A stretch of DNA of 64,000 nt from Fredinandcohnia onubensis (lineage in GTDB: Bacteria > Bacillota > Bacilli > Bacillales > Bacillaceae_L). Numbering within the stretch: position 1 is the first letter of the stretch; the number at the start of each line of letters is the position of its first letter. The DNA lies in contig NZ_JAPSKV010000006.1 in NCBI RefSeq assembly GCF_031181385.1, positions 62,001 to 126,000 on the forward strand. The letters run 5' to 3'. This document shows, one piece after another, positions 8,820 to 17,643 of the stretch. The notes under the pieces are model-generated. The model was given only the letters and a program-made list of their open reading frames with translations, was not told the origin of the DNA and ran no database searches. The position numbers and the translations under genes were made by a program.

Positions 8820-9759
8820 GAATACCATCGAACTGCTTGCGGTCGATGGGGGTGGAACAAAAACACTTGCGGTTCTAGTGGATGCAAATGGAACAATTCT
8901 TGGTGAAGGAAGAGCTGGTGCCACAAATTATCATGTAGCAGGGGCTATTAAAGTCAAAGAAGCCTTAGATAAAGCTATTCTTGCTGCCTTTAAGAATGCA
9001 GGGATTGATCCGGGTAGTGTGGTGAAAAAAGCTGTATTTGCGCTTGCCGGTATTGATACGGATAATGATGAAAAAGAAGTTTCCAGAGTTGTTAAGGAAA
9101 CCGTTAGTGGCTTGCCAATTAAGATTGAGAGACTACAAGTAGAAAATGATTGTCTATCTGCCCTTTTAGGCTCGACCCAAAACAAAGCTGGCGTCCTCTT
9201 GATTGCAGGAACAGGCTCAATCGTTTTTGCTCATGATGGCAACAATCGAATTGTCCGTTCCGGTGGATGGGGACACCGATTTGGGGATGAAGGGAGCGGT
9301 TATTGGATTGGCAAGCAAGCCATTGAATCTGTTCTTAAAATGCAGGATGGTCGTGGAGAAGATACACTGTTAGCCAAGTTAGTATTAGAGAAATTTGATT
9401 TTACAAAAATTGAAGAACTATATAATTGGGCTTACAGTGATTCATATACAGTTGATGATGTAGGGGCTCTTGCAACCACAGTGGATGAGGCTTTTCGAAT
9501 GGGGGATCAAGTAAGTAGACGGATATTAGAGCGTGCAGTAGAGGAACTGCTACTTCTGGTACATACTGCCATTGAAAATGCAGGCATCCAACAGAACGAA
9601 TTTGATTTGATTTTGCAAGGTGGCGTTTTTCAAAACAATCACTACATAAAAAATCAAGTTCGTAACAGGATTCAGCTTAGTTTTTCAAAAGTAAACATGA
9701 TAACCACAACTGAAGAGCCCATTCGAAGTATAATCAAGCGTGGTTTGAAGTTAATGTAG
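8812..9759 (+). CDS. BadF/BadG/BcrA/BcrD-type sugar kinase (GlcNAc/MurNAc kinase-like)
   Basis: 315 residues, overlapping the lyase gene by 8 bp and so probably translationally coupled. It has the ASKHA phosphate-binding motifs AVDGGGTKT (about 8-16) and LIAGTGSIVF, plus GGWGHRFGDEGSG, characteristic of eukaryotic-type N-acetylglucosamine kinase and of clostridial MurK. Predicted role: ATP-dependent phosphorylation of an (amino) sugar released by the preceding enzymes, feeding amino-sugar catabolism. It is the last gene of the operon, followed by a strong terminator. No CxxC iron-sulfur ligands of benzoyl-CoA-reductase activators were seen, which favours a kinase. Confidence 0.8.
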   Translation: MNKNTIELLAVDGGGTKTLAVLVDANGTILGEGRAGATNYHVAGAIKVKEALDKAILAAFKNAGIDPGSVVKKAVFALAGIDTDNDEKEVSRVVKETVSGLPIKIERLQVENDCLSALLGSTQNKAGVLLIAGTGSIVFAHDGNNRIVRSGGWGHRFGDEGSGYWIGKQAIESVLKMQDGRGEDTLLAKLVLEKFDFTKIEELYNWAYSDSYTVDDVGALATTVDEAFRMGDQVSRRILERAVEELLLLVHTAIENAGIQQNEFDLILQGGVFQNNHYIKNQVRNRIQLSFSKVNMITTTEEPIRSIIKRGLKLM

Positions 9760-9842
9760 TTGGAGGAGTTGTATTATTTACCTATCAGAGAAAACTGCCT
9801 GCAACCTCTCAAACGAGTTAAAATCTGATTCCCTACACGGTA

Positions 9843-9873
9843 ATGGACCCCTTTTTGTATAAAAGGGGTCCAT
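9843..9873. terminator. Strong bidirectional terminator
   Basis: Perfect ATGGACCCCTTTT/AAAAGGGGTCCAT stem with a 5-nt loop. It closes the ROK operon on the plus strand and lies just beyond the stop of the convergent gene ending at 9880. The 83 bp before it (9760-9842) hold no recognised gene. Confidence 0.85.
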
Positions 9874-9879
9874 ATTAAT

Positions 9880-10095
9880 TTAAGATTCGTCTGTTGTTTG
9901 TGTTTGAAGTGTAGATTGGGCCTGACTTATTAAAGTTTGAATTTGAGCAATCTCCTGTGAAGCTGATTTTAAAGCTTCGTTTGCTAAAATTTGGTTTGCT
10001 GCTGACTGTTCGATTGCCGAAGTAATCATGTCCTTTGCAATTGAAGCTTGAGCTTCTGCTTGTTTTAATTTATTTGTGTCAAGTTGATTTGCCAT
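9880..10095 (-). CDS. Small alpha-helical protein, function unknown
   Basis: 71 residues, rich in Ala, Gln, Ser and Ile, with no membrane segment or signal. The sequence from about residue 6 to 66 is a run of amphipathic helix heptads (KLKQAEAQASIAKDMI...). It starts at an ATG after AAGTAGGAGGC. The composition is reminiscent of spore-former small proteins, but no SASP cleavage motif was seen. I do not recognise the family. It is probably monocistronic. Confidence 0.6.
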   Translation of the reverse strand: MANQLDTNKLKQAEAQASIAKDMITSAIEQSAANQILANEALKSASQEIAQIQTLISQAQSTLQTQTTDES

Positions 10096-10212
10096 TTTAA
10101 AGCCTCCTACTTTTACTTGTTGTAAGTCAACGATTATATTTTACCTAATTCCGCTTTTTATATGATTGTATTTATTGTAAAAATAAATTAGAAAACAGTG
10201 GGTATATTGAAA

Positions 10213-10812
10213 TTAAGATCTCGTTTTAAAGTCATTATTTTTCAAATTCCAAGTGCAGATACTCGTAGTTATTCCACCAGCTAATATGGTTATAGCAGAA
10301 AGTAAGAATGTATCACTGGAAACGAATAAACCCCCAAGACAAATAACAAAAACGTCTATAATCAGAATGATGATTCCTACATTCATTTTCACGATCTCTG
10401 AGAAGAACTGGGCTAATAAATCTGTCCCACCAGTACTTGTTTCAAAGCGAAGCATAATTCCAATACCAAAACCAATCAAGATACCACCAGTAAACGAGCT
10501 TAGAATAGGTGAAATATGTAAACGAAGTTGATTTAAGTTATGAAACAGGTCAATGAAAAATGAGGAAAGAAGCATACCGTGCAAACTATTAAAAAAATAT
10601 GATCGATACTTAAACCAAGAGACAATAAAGATAGGAATACTTAATATCATAATCGTGAACCCAGCATTGGTATGAAATAAATAACTAATAATTAAACCTA
10701 AACCAATAATCCCACCGTCTAAAACTCTGTATGGTATTAAAAAAGTATTAATTCCGATTGCAATTGTTATACTGCCTATAAGGATGGCAGCTGCTTTTAT
10801 AAAAAATGGCAT
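10213..10812 (-). CDS. YitT-family integral membrane protein
   Basis: 199 residues with about five membrane segments. The beginning LIGSITIAIGINTFLIPYRVLDGGIIGLGL and the later FETSTGGTDLLAQ are hallmark stretches of the YitT/YczE group. The protein lacks the C-terminal cytoplasmic DUF2179 domain of longer members (about 280 residues). The ATG lies downstream of AGGAGAG, a good ribosome site. Function of the family is unknown. The gene stands alone and diverges from the Gmad2 lipoprotein gene. Confidence 0.8.
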   Translation of the reverse strand: MPFFIKAAAILIGSITIAIGINTFLIPYRVLDGGIIGLGLIISYLFHTNAGFTIMILSIPIFIVSWFKYRSYFFNSLHGMLLSSFFIDLFHNLNQLRLHISPILSSFTGGILIGFGIGIMLRFETSTGGTDLLAQFFSEIVKMNVGIIILIIDVFVICLGGLFVSSDTFLLSAITILAGGITTSICTWNLKNNDFKTRS

Positions 10813-10970
10813 TGATTAAGAACTCTCCTGTCTAAATGGACGTGTTCTATTTATATGCTATAAATGAATCATTATGGACAACTTTTATACCCCTCACCTA
10901 GGTATTTTTTTCCTTTAAAATCCACAGAATAGAACAGAGAGATAAAATTCTGTTGAGGAGGGGTATTCTA

Positions 10971-11501
10971 ATGAATAAAATGATATTCTATATGATTGTG
11001 TTGTGCATTGCCGCATTCTTAGGCGCATGTAATCAAAACGATCAAACCAATACACCTGATGTGAATGAACAGGCTAATGAAACTGAGGAACAAGTTGATA
11101 ACAATAATGATGAGGCGACTCAGGAAGAAGAAAATAATGAAGTAGATGAAAATGAGCAAGGTCCTGAAAATGATGTAACACCGACAAATGAAGAAAAAGT
11201 ATACCAAAACAAAATCTTCAAAGATGTAAAAGTGTCTGAGACAGAAAATGAATTGGTATTTACTGGTAAAGCTCAAGTATTTGAAGGTGTTTTTGACTAT
11301 GCAGTTTATGATGGCGAGGAAAATCTATTTGAAAACCACTATCAAACAGTAGGTGCACCATCTTGGGGTGACTTTGAAATCCCAATTGAGAAAGAATTAA
11401 TAGCAAATGCAAAAAATGAAGCCAGATTCGAACTCTTTGTTTATTCCGCAAAAGATGGTTCAAAAGAGAATGTATTAACTATTCCACTGACAGTTAAATA
11501 G
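10971..11501 (+). CDS. Lipoprotein with C-terminal Gmad2 (spore-germination Ig-like) domain
   Basis: 176 residues from ATG 10971; GAGGAGGGG precedes it. Lipobox LGAC places the lipidated Cys at about residue 20. A very acidic Glu/Asn/Asp linker (about 25-75) leads to a beta-rich domain (KVSETENELVFTGKAQVFEG ... GDFEIPI ... RFELFVYSAKDGSKENVLTIPL), which fits the Gmad2 immunoglobulin-like domain found in GerM-type and other spore-former surface proteins. It should be a membrane-anchored extracytoplasmic protein. Its partner is unknown. A terminator follows at 11513. Confidence 0.75.
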   Translation: MNKMIFYMIVLCIAAFLGACNQNDQTNTPDVNEQANETEEQVDNNNDEATQEEENNEVDENEQGPENDVTPTNEEKVYQNKIFKDVKVSETENELVFTGKAQVFEGVFDYAVYDGEENLFENHYQTVGAPSWGDFEIPIEKELIANAKNEARFELFVYSAKDGSKENVLTIPLTVK

Positions 11502-11512
11502 ATCAACCCCAC

Positions 11513-11541
11513 AGCTGACTCGATACAGGGTCAGCTTTTTT
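11513..11541 (+). terminator. Terminator after the Gmad2 lipoprotein gene
   Basis: AGCTGAC/GTCAGCT stem with a T run. The remaining gap to 11719 holds short degenerate repeats of TTCCG(C)...CTAATTT type and an AT-rich promoter-like stretch, but no gene. Confidence 0.75.
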
Positions 11542-11719
11542 ATTTAAATGCTCAATCTCGCGTACATTACTACACCCTTTCCGCTAATTTCCGAAATCAG
11601 CACCTTCCGATTCCTCTAATTTACGGTAGATAGCTTTTTCCTAAAAACACTATAATTAATATGAAAATTGTAAAAATTATGATTTCTATATAAAAAAAAT
11701 ATATAACGGAGGGTTTACC

Positions 11720-12577
11720 ATGGAATTTAACCAAATTGGTGTAATTGGTTCAGGAACTATGGGTGGTGCAATTGCTCATCAAGCAGCAATTTGCGGATTT
11801 GAGGTAGTGCTAGTAGATGTCGACCAACGATTTCTAGATCGTGCACAAGCACGCATGGAAAAGTTGATGGATCGTTCCATAAGTAAAGGGAAGTTAAGCG
11901 AAGATGATAAATCAGCAATTCTTTCAAGAATCAAACTAACGACTAGTATGTCTGATGTGAGAGATTGTGATGCCGTCATCGAAGCTATTATTGAAGATTT
12001 AGATGCAAAAAAAGAAATTTTTCAACAGCTAGATGAAATATTAAAGCCGGAAGCATTGATTGCATCAAATACTTCCTCTATGTCAATTACCGAACTTGCC
12101 AGTAGCACTAACAGACCCGAACAAGTAGCGGGGATGCATTTTTTTAATCCACCACAGGTTATGAAATTAGTAGAAGTTATTAGAGGCTACAAAACGAGTG
12201 ATGAAACTGTAAGCGTATTCAAAGAATTGGCAATCGCGATGAAAAAAGAGCCGATTGAAGTAAAGAAAGATGTTCCAGGATTTATTGTCAATCGAATCAT
12301 GATTCCTCAATTTATCGAAGCAATCCGCCTAGTGGAAGAAGGAGTTGCTACTCCAGAAGACATTGATAAGGCAGTTACTTTAGGACTGAATTATCCGATG
12401 GGGCCGTTTACTCTGCAAGACTATGCAGGAGTCGATATTGGGCTTCATGTTATGGATTATTTTTACGAAGAATTCAAGGATCAACGATTTGCAGCACCCC
12501 TAACATTGCGTAATTTAGTTCGCGCAGGCCGAGTTGGAAAGAAAGCAGGAGCAGGCTGGTACGACTATAACAATTAA
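11720..12577 (+). CDS. 3-hydroxyacyl-CoA (3-hydroxybutyryl-CoA) dehydrogenase
   Basis: 285 residues, the usual length of short bacterial HBDH enzymes. An N-terminal Rossmann fold has the NAD motif GSGTMGGAIA (about 10-19). NTSSMSITELA and MHFFNPPQVMKLVEVI carry the conserved catalytic Ser/His region, and the C-terminal helical domain contains GFIVNRIM. It oxidises L-3-hydroxyacyl-CoA to 3-ketoacyl-CoA. It is the first gene of the beta-oxidation/uptake cluster, with start ATG after CGGAGGG. Enoyl-CoA hydratase and thiolase genes follow within about 30 bp each, so the three are probably cotranscribed. Confidence 0.93.
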   Translation: MEFNQIGVIGSGTMGGAIAHQAAICGFEVVLVDVDQRFLDRAQARMEKLMDRSISKGKLSEDDKSAILSRIKLTTSMSDVRDCDAVIEAIIEDLDAKKEIFQQLDEILKPEALIASNTSSMSITELASSTNRPEQVAGMHFFNPPQVMKLVEVIRGYKTSDETVSVFKELAIAMKKEPIEVKKDVPGFIVNRIMIPQFIEAIRLVEEGVATPEDIDKAVTLGLNYPMGPFTLQDYAGVDIGLHVMDYFYEEFKDQRFAAPLTLRNLVRAGRVGKKAGAGWYDYNN

Positions 12578-12604
12578 ACAGTAGAAAGGTTGTGTTTCGT
12601 AACA

Positions 12605-13381
12605 ATGGATACAATTCAATACCTAACAAATGACCAACATATCGGGATTGTCTATTTAAATCGACCTCCATATAACCCGTTAAGTAGCCAAGTCTATAAA
12701 GAATTATTTACTTTATTTGAGGAACTAGAGAAGGATTCAGAAGTTCGCGCAATCATTCTTACTGGAAAAGGCGACCGCGCGTTTGCAGCAGGTGCTGATA
12801 TCAATGAAATGGTCAACTTAGATGGTGTCGACATGATGGAGATGTCAAGAATCTCTCGTCTAGCCTATGACAAAGTTGAATCCATTTCAAAGCCAGTGAT
12901 TGCCGCAGTTAATGGGCTTGCTTTAGGTGGTGGATGTGAATTAGCACTTGCGTGTGATTTCCGAATCGGATCACCAACGACCAAATTCGGATTACCAGAA
13001 ATAAATTTAGGCATTATCCCTGGTGGCGGTGGCACGCAACGTCTTCCACGTTTAATTGGTCAAGCGAAAGCGAAAGAATTGCTCTATTTTGGTGAAATGA
13101 TTGATGCTGAGAAAGCACTTGAAGTGGGCTTAGTCAATAAGGTGGTCGAGTCAGAACAAGTACTAGGAGAAGCAATAGCATGGGCTGAAAAATTAGCACA
13201 AAAACCACGGATTGCTATGAAAATGCTAAAGACTTCGATTAACCGAGGGACAGAGGTGGATTTACGGGCGGCCTTAGATCTTGAAACTGCTTGCTTTGGA
13301 AATGCATTTGCAAGTAAGGATCGTGTCGAAGGAATGAAGTCTTTTGTAGAAAAAAGAAAGCCACAATTTGTTGGAAGGTAA
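12605..13381 (+). CDS. Enoyl-CoA hydratase/isomerase-family protein
   Basis: 258 residues from ATG 12605. A TTG at 12590 is in frame but sits right against the AGAAAGG ribosome site, so the ATG is preferred. Crotonase signatures are complete: FAAGADINEM, oxyanion-hole GLALGGGCELALACDFRI, and FGLPEINLGIIPGGGGTQRL with the catalytic Glu pair. It hydrates trans-2-enoyl-CoA to 3-hydroxyacyl-CoA. It supplies the substrate of the preceding dehydrogenase and lies 27 bp after it. Confidence 0.92.
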   Translation: MDTIQYLTNDQHIGIVYLNRPPYNPLSSQVYKELFTLFEELEKDSEVRAIILTGKGDRAFAAGADINEMVNLDGVDMMEMSRISRLAYDKVESISKPVIAAVNGLALGGGCELALACDFRIGSPTTKFGLPEINLGIIPGGGGTQRLPRLIGQAKAKELLYFGEMIDAEKALEVGLVNKVVESEQVLGEAIAWAEKLAQKPRIAMKMLKTSINRGTEVDLRAALDLETACFGNAFASKDRVEGMKSFVEKRKPQFVGR

Positions 13382-13392
13382 GGTGAAGTACA

Positions 13393-14571
13393 TTGAGTAA
13401 AGAAATTGTTGTCATCGATGGTGCGCGTACAGCTTTTACAGAATTCGGTGGATCATTTCGTGATGTATCTGCGATTGACCTTGCTGTACATACAACGAAG
13501 GAAGCGATGCACAGGTCATCAATCCAGCCGGAAGAAGTGGATCAGGTAGTAATCGGAAATGTTATTCAATCCAGTACTGACGCCATTTATATGGCAAGGC
13601 ATGTCGGGTTAAAATCAGGTATTCCTGAGCATGTGCCTGGATTAACCGTCAATCGACTTTGTGGCTCAGGCTTACAAGCCATCGTTAACGCTGCGCAATC
13701 TATTAAACTAGGAGAATCCAATGTTAGCATTGCGGGTGGTACAGAAAATATGAGCCAGGTTCCACATATTGTTCGTGGAGCTAGATGGGGCTTACCTCTC
13801 GGAAAAGCACCAATGGAGGATTACCTCTGGGAAGCGCTCTATGATCCCTATGGGAAATGCTCAATGGCCATTACAGCGGAAAACCTTGCCGAAAAATATG
13901 AGATTTCAAGAGAACAAATTGATGAGTTTGCCTCACAAAGTCACAAGCGTGCGTTAGCTGCACAAGAAAATGGTATTTTTGCAAAGGAAATTGTACCAGT
14001 AACGGTGAAATTAAGAAAAAGTGAAAAGGTAATCGATCAGGACGAACATCCACGTGATACACCAACTGATGTTTTAAATCGCTTACCAGCTAGATTTAAA
14101 GAAAACGGTGTAGTTACGGCTGGGAATGCAAGTGGCATTAATGACGGCGCAGCGACGATGGTCGTCACTTCTAGTGAATATGCTCAAAAACGAGATTTAA
14201 AACCGTTAGCAAGATTGGTTTCGTGGGGAATAGTTGGCGTTGAGCCAAAGTACATGGGAATCGGACCTGCTCCAGCAATTCGACAGGCATTAGAGCGTGC
14301 AGATATGAGAGTTGAAGATTTGGATTTAATTGAAATCAATGAAGCTTTTGCTGCTCAATATCTTGCTTGCCAAAAGGAACTAGGCTTTGACCCGAGCATT
14401 GGGAATGTCAATGGTGGTGCGGTAGCATTAGGTCATCCACTTGGAGCAAGTGGTGCAAGAATCAGTTTATCGCTCATTTACGAGCTTAAGAGAAGAAATA
14501 AAAAATACGGCGCATCTGCATTATGTATCGGTGGAGGCCAAGGAATCGCGGCGATTTGGGAAGTCTTGTAG
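13393..14571 (+). CDS. Acetyl-CoA C-acyltransferase (thiolase)
   Basis: 392 residues, start TTG after AAGGTGAAG. Thiolase landmarks: nucleophilic Cys in VNRLCGSGLQAI (about residues 84-95), NGGAVALGHPLGASGAR with the active His, and CIGGGQGIA with the second Cys near the C-terminus. It cleaves 3-ketoacyl-CoA with CoA to acetyl-CoA and a shortened acyl-CoA, the last step of the beta-oxidation round encoded here. It could also run biosynthetically as an acetoacetyl-CoA thiolase, but the neighbours favour degradation. A hairpin separates it from the ligase gene. Confidence 0.93.
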   Translation: MSKEIVVIDGARTAFTEFGGSFRDVSAIDLAVHTTKEAMHRSSIQPEEVDQVVIGNVIQSSTDAIYMARHVGLKSGIPEHVPGLTVNRLCGSGLQAIVNAAQSIKLGESNVSIAGGTENMSQVPHIVRGARWGLPLGKAPMEDYLWEALYDPYGKCSMAITAENLAEKYEISREQIDEFASQSHKRALAAQENGIFAKEIVPVTVKLRKSEKVIDQDEHPRDTPTDVLNRLPARFKENGVVTAGNASGINDGAATMVVTSSEYAQKRDLKPLARLVSWGIVGVEPKYMGIGPAPAIRQALERADMRVEDLDLIEINEAFAAQYLACQKELGFDPSIGNVNGGAVALGHPLGASGARISLSLIYELKRRNKKYGASALCIGGGQGIAAIWEVL

Positions 14572-14572
14572 T

Positions 14573-14608
14573 TTTAATCAGGCGGGGCTTCAGCCCTGGC
14601 TGATTAAA
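14573..14608 (+). repeat. Intercistronic hairpin between thiolase and ligase genes
   Basis: Outer stem TTTAATCAG/CTGATTAAA encloses a GC-rich inner stem GGGGCT/AGCCCT. There is no T tract, so it is more likely a processing or stability element than a terminator. Confidence 0.6.
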
Positions 14609-14636
14609 GGAAATTTTAGTTATTGGGGTGAATTAC

Positions 14637-16220
14637 ATGAAAAAAAAATTAAGCAAACTTAGTGTTTCGGAACTTTTGGAAAACGTTTGCAAAAAGGATC
14701 CTCATCATGAAGTTTCATACGATGGTTACACACGGCTGTCCTATCAGGAATTATGGGAGAAATCTCTTAATCTTGCAGCTTCACTACAAGAAATCGGCAT
14801 AACCAAGGGAGATAAAATTGCTGTTTGTTTACCAAACTGGAATGAATTTGTCGTGATTTATATGGCTGTCTCTCATCTTGGAGGCGTCATCGTACCTTTC
14901 AATACTCGTTACCGACAAGATGAAGTTGAGTACATTCTACGTAACTCTGAGGCTAAGATTGCGTTTTTTGCCGAAGAATTTGGTGGAGTTAAACATTATG
15001 AACAATTCACGTTAGCAATTGGGCGTGTTACAAGTCTTGAAAGACTCATTACAGTTCGGTGCGTGAAAGATGGCCATATGAGTTACGAACAATTACTTGA
15101 AAGAGTGGACGACCAGTCTTTCTCGCCTATCAAAATCGATTCGAAAAATGACATTTTCTGTATCTTATACACTTCAGGTTCTACAGGTGCACCAAAAGGG
15201 GCAATGCTCACCCATAGTAATTTCGTGAACACCGCGATTATTACTGCTGAAGAGATGAAGTGTACTGAAGAAGACGTCTTCTATGTCGCTGTACCTCTAT
15301 TCCATGTATTTGGTATGGTACCTAGCATACTAAGTACGATTGCGGTTGGGGCTCGGATGGTCTTGGCAGAAAAATATAATGCCAAAGAAGCATTGGAAAC
15401 CACTCAAAACGAAAGAATCACAGTAAAGCATGGTGTACCAACGATGTTCATTTTAGAGCTTAATCATGCTGAGTTTAGAAATTATGACCTGTCTTCCCTT
15501 CGAACTGGTATCATCGCAGCGGCTCCATGTCCAGTTGAAATTGTGAAGCGAATCCGAACAGATATGGGCTGTGATATTGTCGTTTGCTACGGTTTAAGCG
15601 AGACATCACCAACCCTTACCATGACTGCTTTTGATGATGATGACCAAATTCGTGCTGAAACAGTTGGAAAAGTACTTCCAGGTGCCGAAGTGAAAATTGT
15701 TAACGAATTTAAGGAAGATGTTGGTCTTAATGAGGTTGGAGAAATAGCTTGTCGTGGTTTCGGGATTATGAAGGGTTACTATAATATGCCTGAGAAAACG
15801 AGAGAAGCATTAGATGAGGATGGCTGGTTTTATTCCGGTGACCTTGGCACATTAGATGAGCAAGGAAACTTAAGAATTGTTGGTCGTAAAAAAGAAATGA
15901 TCATTCGAGGCGGCTATAATATCTACCCAAGAGAAATAGAAGAAGTTTTATATACACATCCGGATGTAATGGAAGTGGCAATAGTTGGACTGCCTGACAC
16001 TGTTTTAGGTGAAATCTCTTGTGCCTGCGTAAAAATTAAGCCAAATACTTCACCAAGTGTCGAAGAGCTTTTGGAGTTCGTAAGACCAAAAGTTGCAGAC
16101 TATAAAGTCCCAGATAAATTGTTGATCATGGATGAATTTCCGATGACAGCCAGCGGGAAAATTAGAAAAATATCACTTCAGGAACAATTAAAAGAAAAAT
16201 TGGGGGCCGAATTACGATGA
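14637..16220 (+). CDS. Acyl-CoA synthetase (AMP-forming ligase)
   Basis: 527 residues from ATG 14637, with TTGGGGTG just upstream; GTG 14628 lies inside that ribosome site. ANL-superfamily motifs: P-loop YTSGSTGAPKGAM (about residues 180-192), CYGLSETSP, GWFYSGDLG, hinge GRKKEMIIRGGYNIYPREIE and the catalytic Lys in MTASGKIRK at the C-terminus. It activates a carboxylic acid to its CoA thioester with ATP. With the importer encoded next it would feed the beta-oxidation enzymes. Chain length cannot be told from the sequence. Its stop overlaps the next start (ATGA). Confidence 0.9.
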   Translation: MKKKLSKLSVSELLENVCKKDPHHEVSYDGYTRLSYQELWEKSLNLAASLQEIGITKGDKIAVCLPNWNEFVVIYMAVSHLGGVIVPFNTRYRQDEVEYILRNSEAKIAFFAEEFGGVKHYEQFTLAIGRVTSLERLITVRCVKDGHMSYEQLLERVDDQSFSPIKIDSKNDIFCILYTSGSTGAPKGAMLTHSNFVNTAIITAEEMKCTEEDVFYVAVPLFHVFGMVPSILSTIAVGARMVLAEKYNAKEALETTQNERITVKHGVPTMFILELNHAEFRNYDLSSLRTGIIAAAPCPVEIVKRIRTDMGCDIVVCYGLSETSPTLTMTAFDDDDQIRAETVGKVLPGAEVKIVNEFKEDVGLNEVGEIACRGFGIMKGYYNMPEKTREALDEDGWFYSGDLGTLDEQGNLRIVGRKKEMIIRGGYNIYPREIEEVLYTHPDVMEVAIVGLPDTVLGEISCACVKIKPNTSPSVEELLEFVRPKVADYKVPDKLLIMDEFPMTASGKIRKISLQEQLKEKLGAELR

Positions 16221-17404
16221 GAAAAAATTCTTGGGTCTGGTCATTTCTGGTGATTTGTTTAAGTGTATTTGTTATTGCAGGCTGTAGTGGAGGTTCACAA
16301 CAAACAGAAGTAGAAAACAGTGGAGGCGATGCTAAGCCTAGCGGGGAATCCTCAGATACAATTAAAATCGGTGTTATCGTTGCAGATACTGGTCCAGCAT
16401 CTGCCTTAGGTAAACCTGAAGCAGACGTTGCACGATTACTTAACAAACAACTTAAAGACAAAGATTTTAATGGAAAAAAGGTAGAGCTAATTATCGAGGA
16501 TTATGAAACAGACGACACAAATGCAGTCGTGCTAATGAAAAAAATGATTTCAGAACATAATGTTACGGCTGTAGTTGGTGGAACTCAAACAAGTACGAGC
16601 GTGGCACTTATGGGTGTGGCTGCTGAAAATAAAATTCCACTCGTTGCGTTAGGTGTACTGAATGATGACCAATTTAATGAATACACAGTTCAAGCTCCAC
16701 AAAGCAACGAAACAGTTCTTCAAAATGTGATTGATTATTTAAAAGATAACAATATTGATAGTGTTGCTTGGATCAATGCAAGGGATGGTTTTGGTCAGAC
16801 TGGACTTCCTGTTTTTGAAGGAATGGCAAAAGAAAATGGGATTGAAATTGTAGCAAAGGAAGACTTTGATGCTGAAGCTACTGATATGACTGTCCAATTA
16901 ACGAAAATTAAGCCTAAAAATCCAGGTGCCATCATTATTTGGTCACGTCCTCCTGGAGCAGGAATTATTGCGAAAAACTACTCTCAATTAGGCATTGATG
17001 TTCCAATGATCCAAAGCCATGCTGTAAGTAACCAAGGATTCTTAGATCAAGTTGGAGCTGATGGGGTAGGAGTATTGGTTCTTGGAAGTAAATTAAATGT
17101 TCTTGATTCTTTAGATGACAACGAACAAACTCAGCTCTTTAAAGACTTTGCTGAGCCATTTATGGAAGAGTACGATTATAACCCAGGTCCATTTGGAGGT
17201 TATGCGTATGATGGCATTCAAATGGTACTTCAAGCTATTTCTGAAGGTAACACGGATTCCGAATCCATTAAGCAATATTTAGAAACAATCTCCTATAAAG
17301 GTGTTACAGGAACGTATAATCTATCACCAGATAATCGTAATGGGGTTGAAGGTGATGGTATGGCCATCCTTAAGGTTGGGGAGAACGGCTGGGAATTAGA
17401 ATAG
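16217..17404 (+). CDS. Liv-type (HAAT) ABC transporter substrate-binding lipoprotein
   Basis: 395 residues, start overlapping the ligase stop by 4 bp. Lipobox VIAGC gives a lipidated Cys at about residue 23. The mature domain (IKIGVIVADTGPASALGKPEADVARLL) is a periplasmic-binding type I fold of the branched-chain amino acid/amide/aromatic acid receptor class. Because it is coupled to an acyl-CoA ligase and beta-oxidation genes, the ligand is probably a carboxylic acid or its precursor rather than leucine. A repeat element separates it from the permease genes. Confidence 0.88.
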   Translation: MRKNSWVWSFLVICLSVFVIAGCSGGSQQTEVENSGGDAKPSGESSDTIKIGVIVADTGPASALGKPEADVARLLNKQLKDKDFNGKKVELIIEDYETDDTNAVVLMKKMISEHNVTAVVGGTQTSTSVALMGVAAENKIPLVALGVLNDDQFNEYTVQAPQSNETVLQNVIDYLKDNNIDSVAWINARDGFGQTGLPVFEGMAKENGIEIVAKEDFDAEATDMTVQLTKIKPKNPGAIIIWSRPPGAGIIAKNYSQLGIDVPMIQSHAVSNQGFLDQVGADGVGVLVLGSKLNVLDSLDDNEQTQLFKDFAEPFMEEYDYNPGPFGGYAYDGIQMVLQAISEGNTDSESIKQYLETISYKGVTGTYNLSPDNRNGVEGDGMAILKVGENGWELE

Positions 17405-17416
17405 TTTCGTAGTGGA

Positions 17417-17564
17417 TGTTCAAAAGGTCCGGTAAAAATGACACATCGAATTTCTTCGTTGGCTAGCTTTTCCGTTGCTCACGTATTAACAGCATACGTT
17501 CCGCTACTCAAAGCTGCACCGCCTCGAACTTCTTGGTCCTTTTTATCCTCCTTTTTGAACACGC
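17417..17564 (+). repeat. Large inverted-repeat element inside the Liv operon
   Basis: Ends are GTTCAAAAGG (from 17418) and CCTTTTTGAAC (to about 17561), with GGTCC near each end and an internal TTTCTTCGTTGGCTAGCTTT...CTCACGTATTAACAG segment. It resembles repeats I associate with Bacillaceae intergenic regions, but only one copy is in this window. It encodes nothing recognisable and lies between the binding-protein and permease genes. Confidence 0.6.
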
Positions 17565-17643
17565 ATTTTTAGATAGTCAATTGAAGCATGTATGATGTGA
17601 GTCATGCATGCTTTCTGAGTTCTTTCGTTAAAGGAGGGTTACA

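Noticed and set aside
10253-10531. Open frame antisense to the YitT-type gene
   Set aside because: Shadow of a hydrophobic gene; no ribosome site and no recognisable product.
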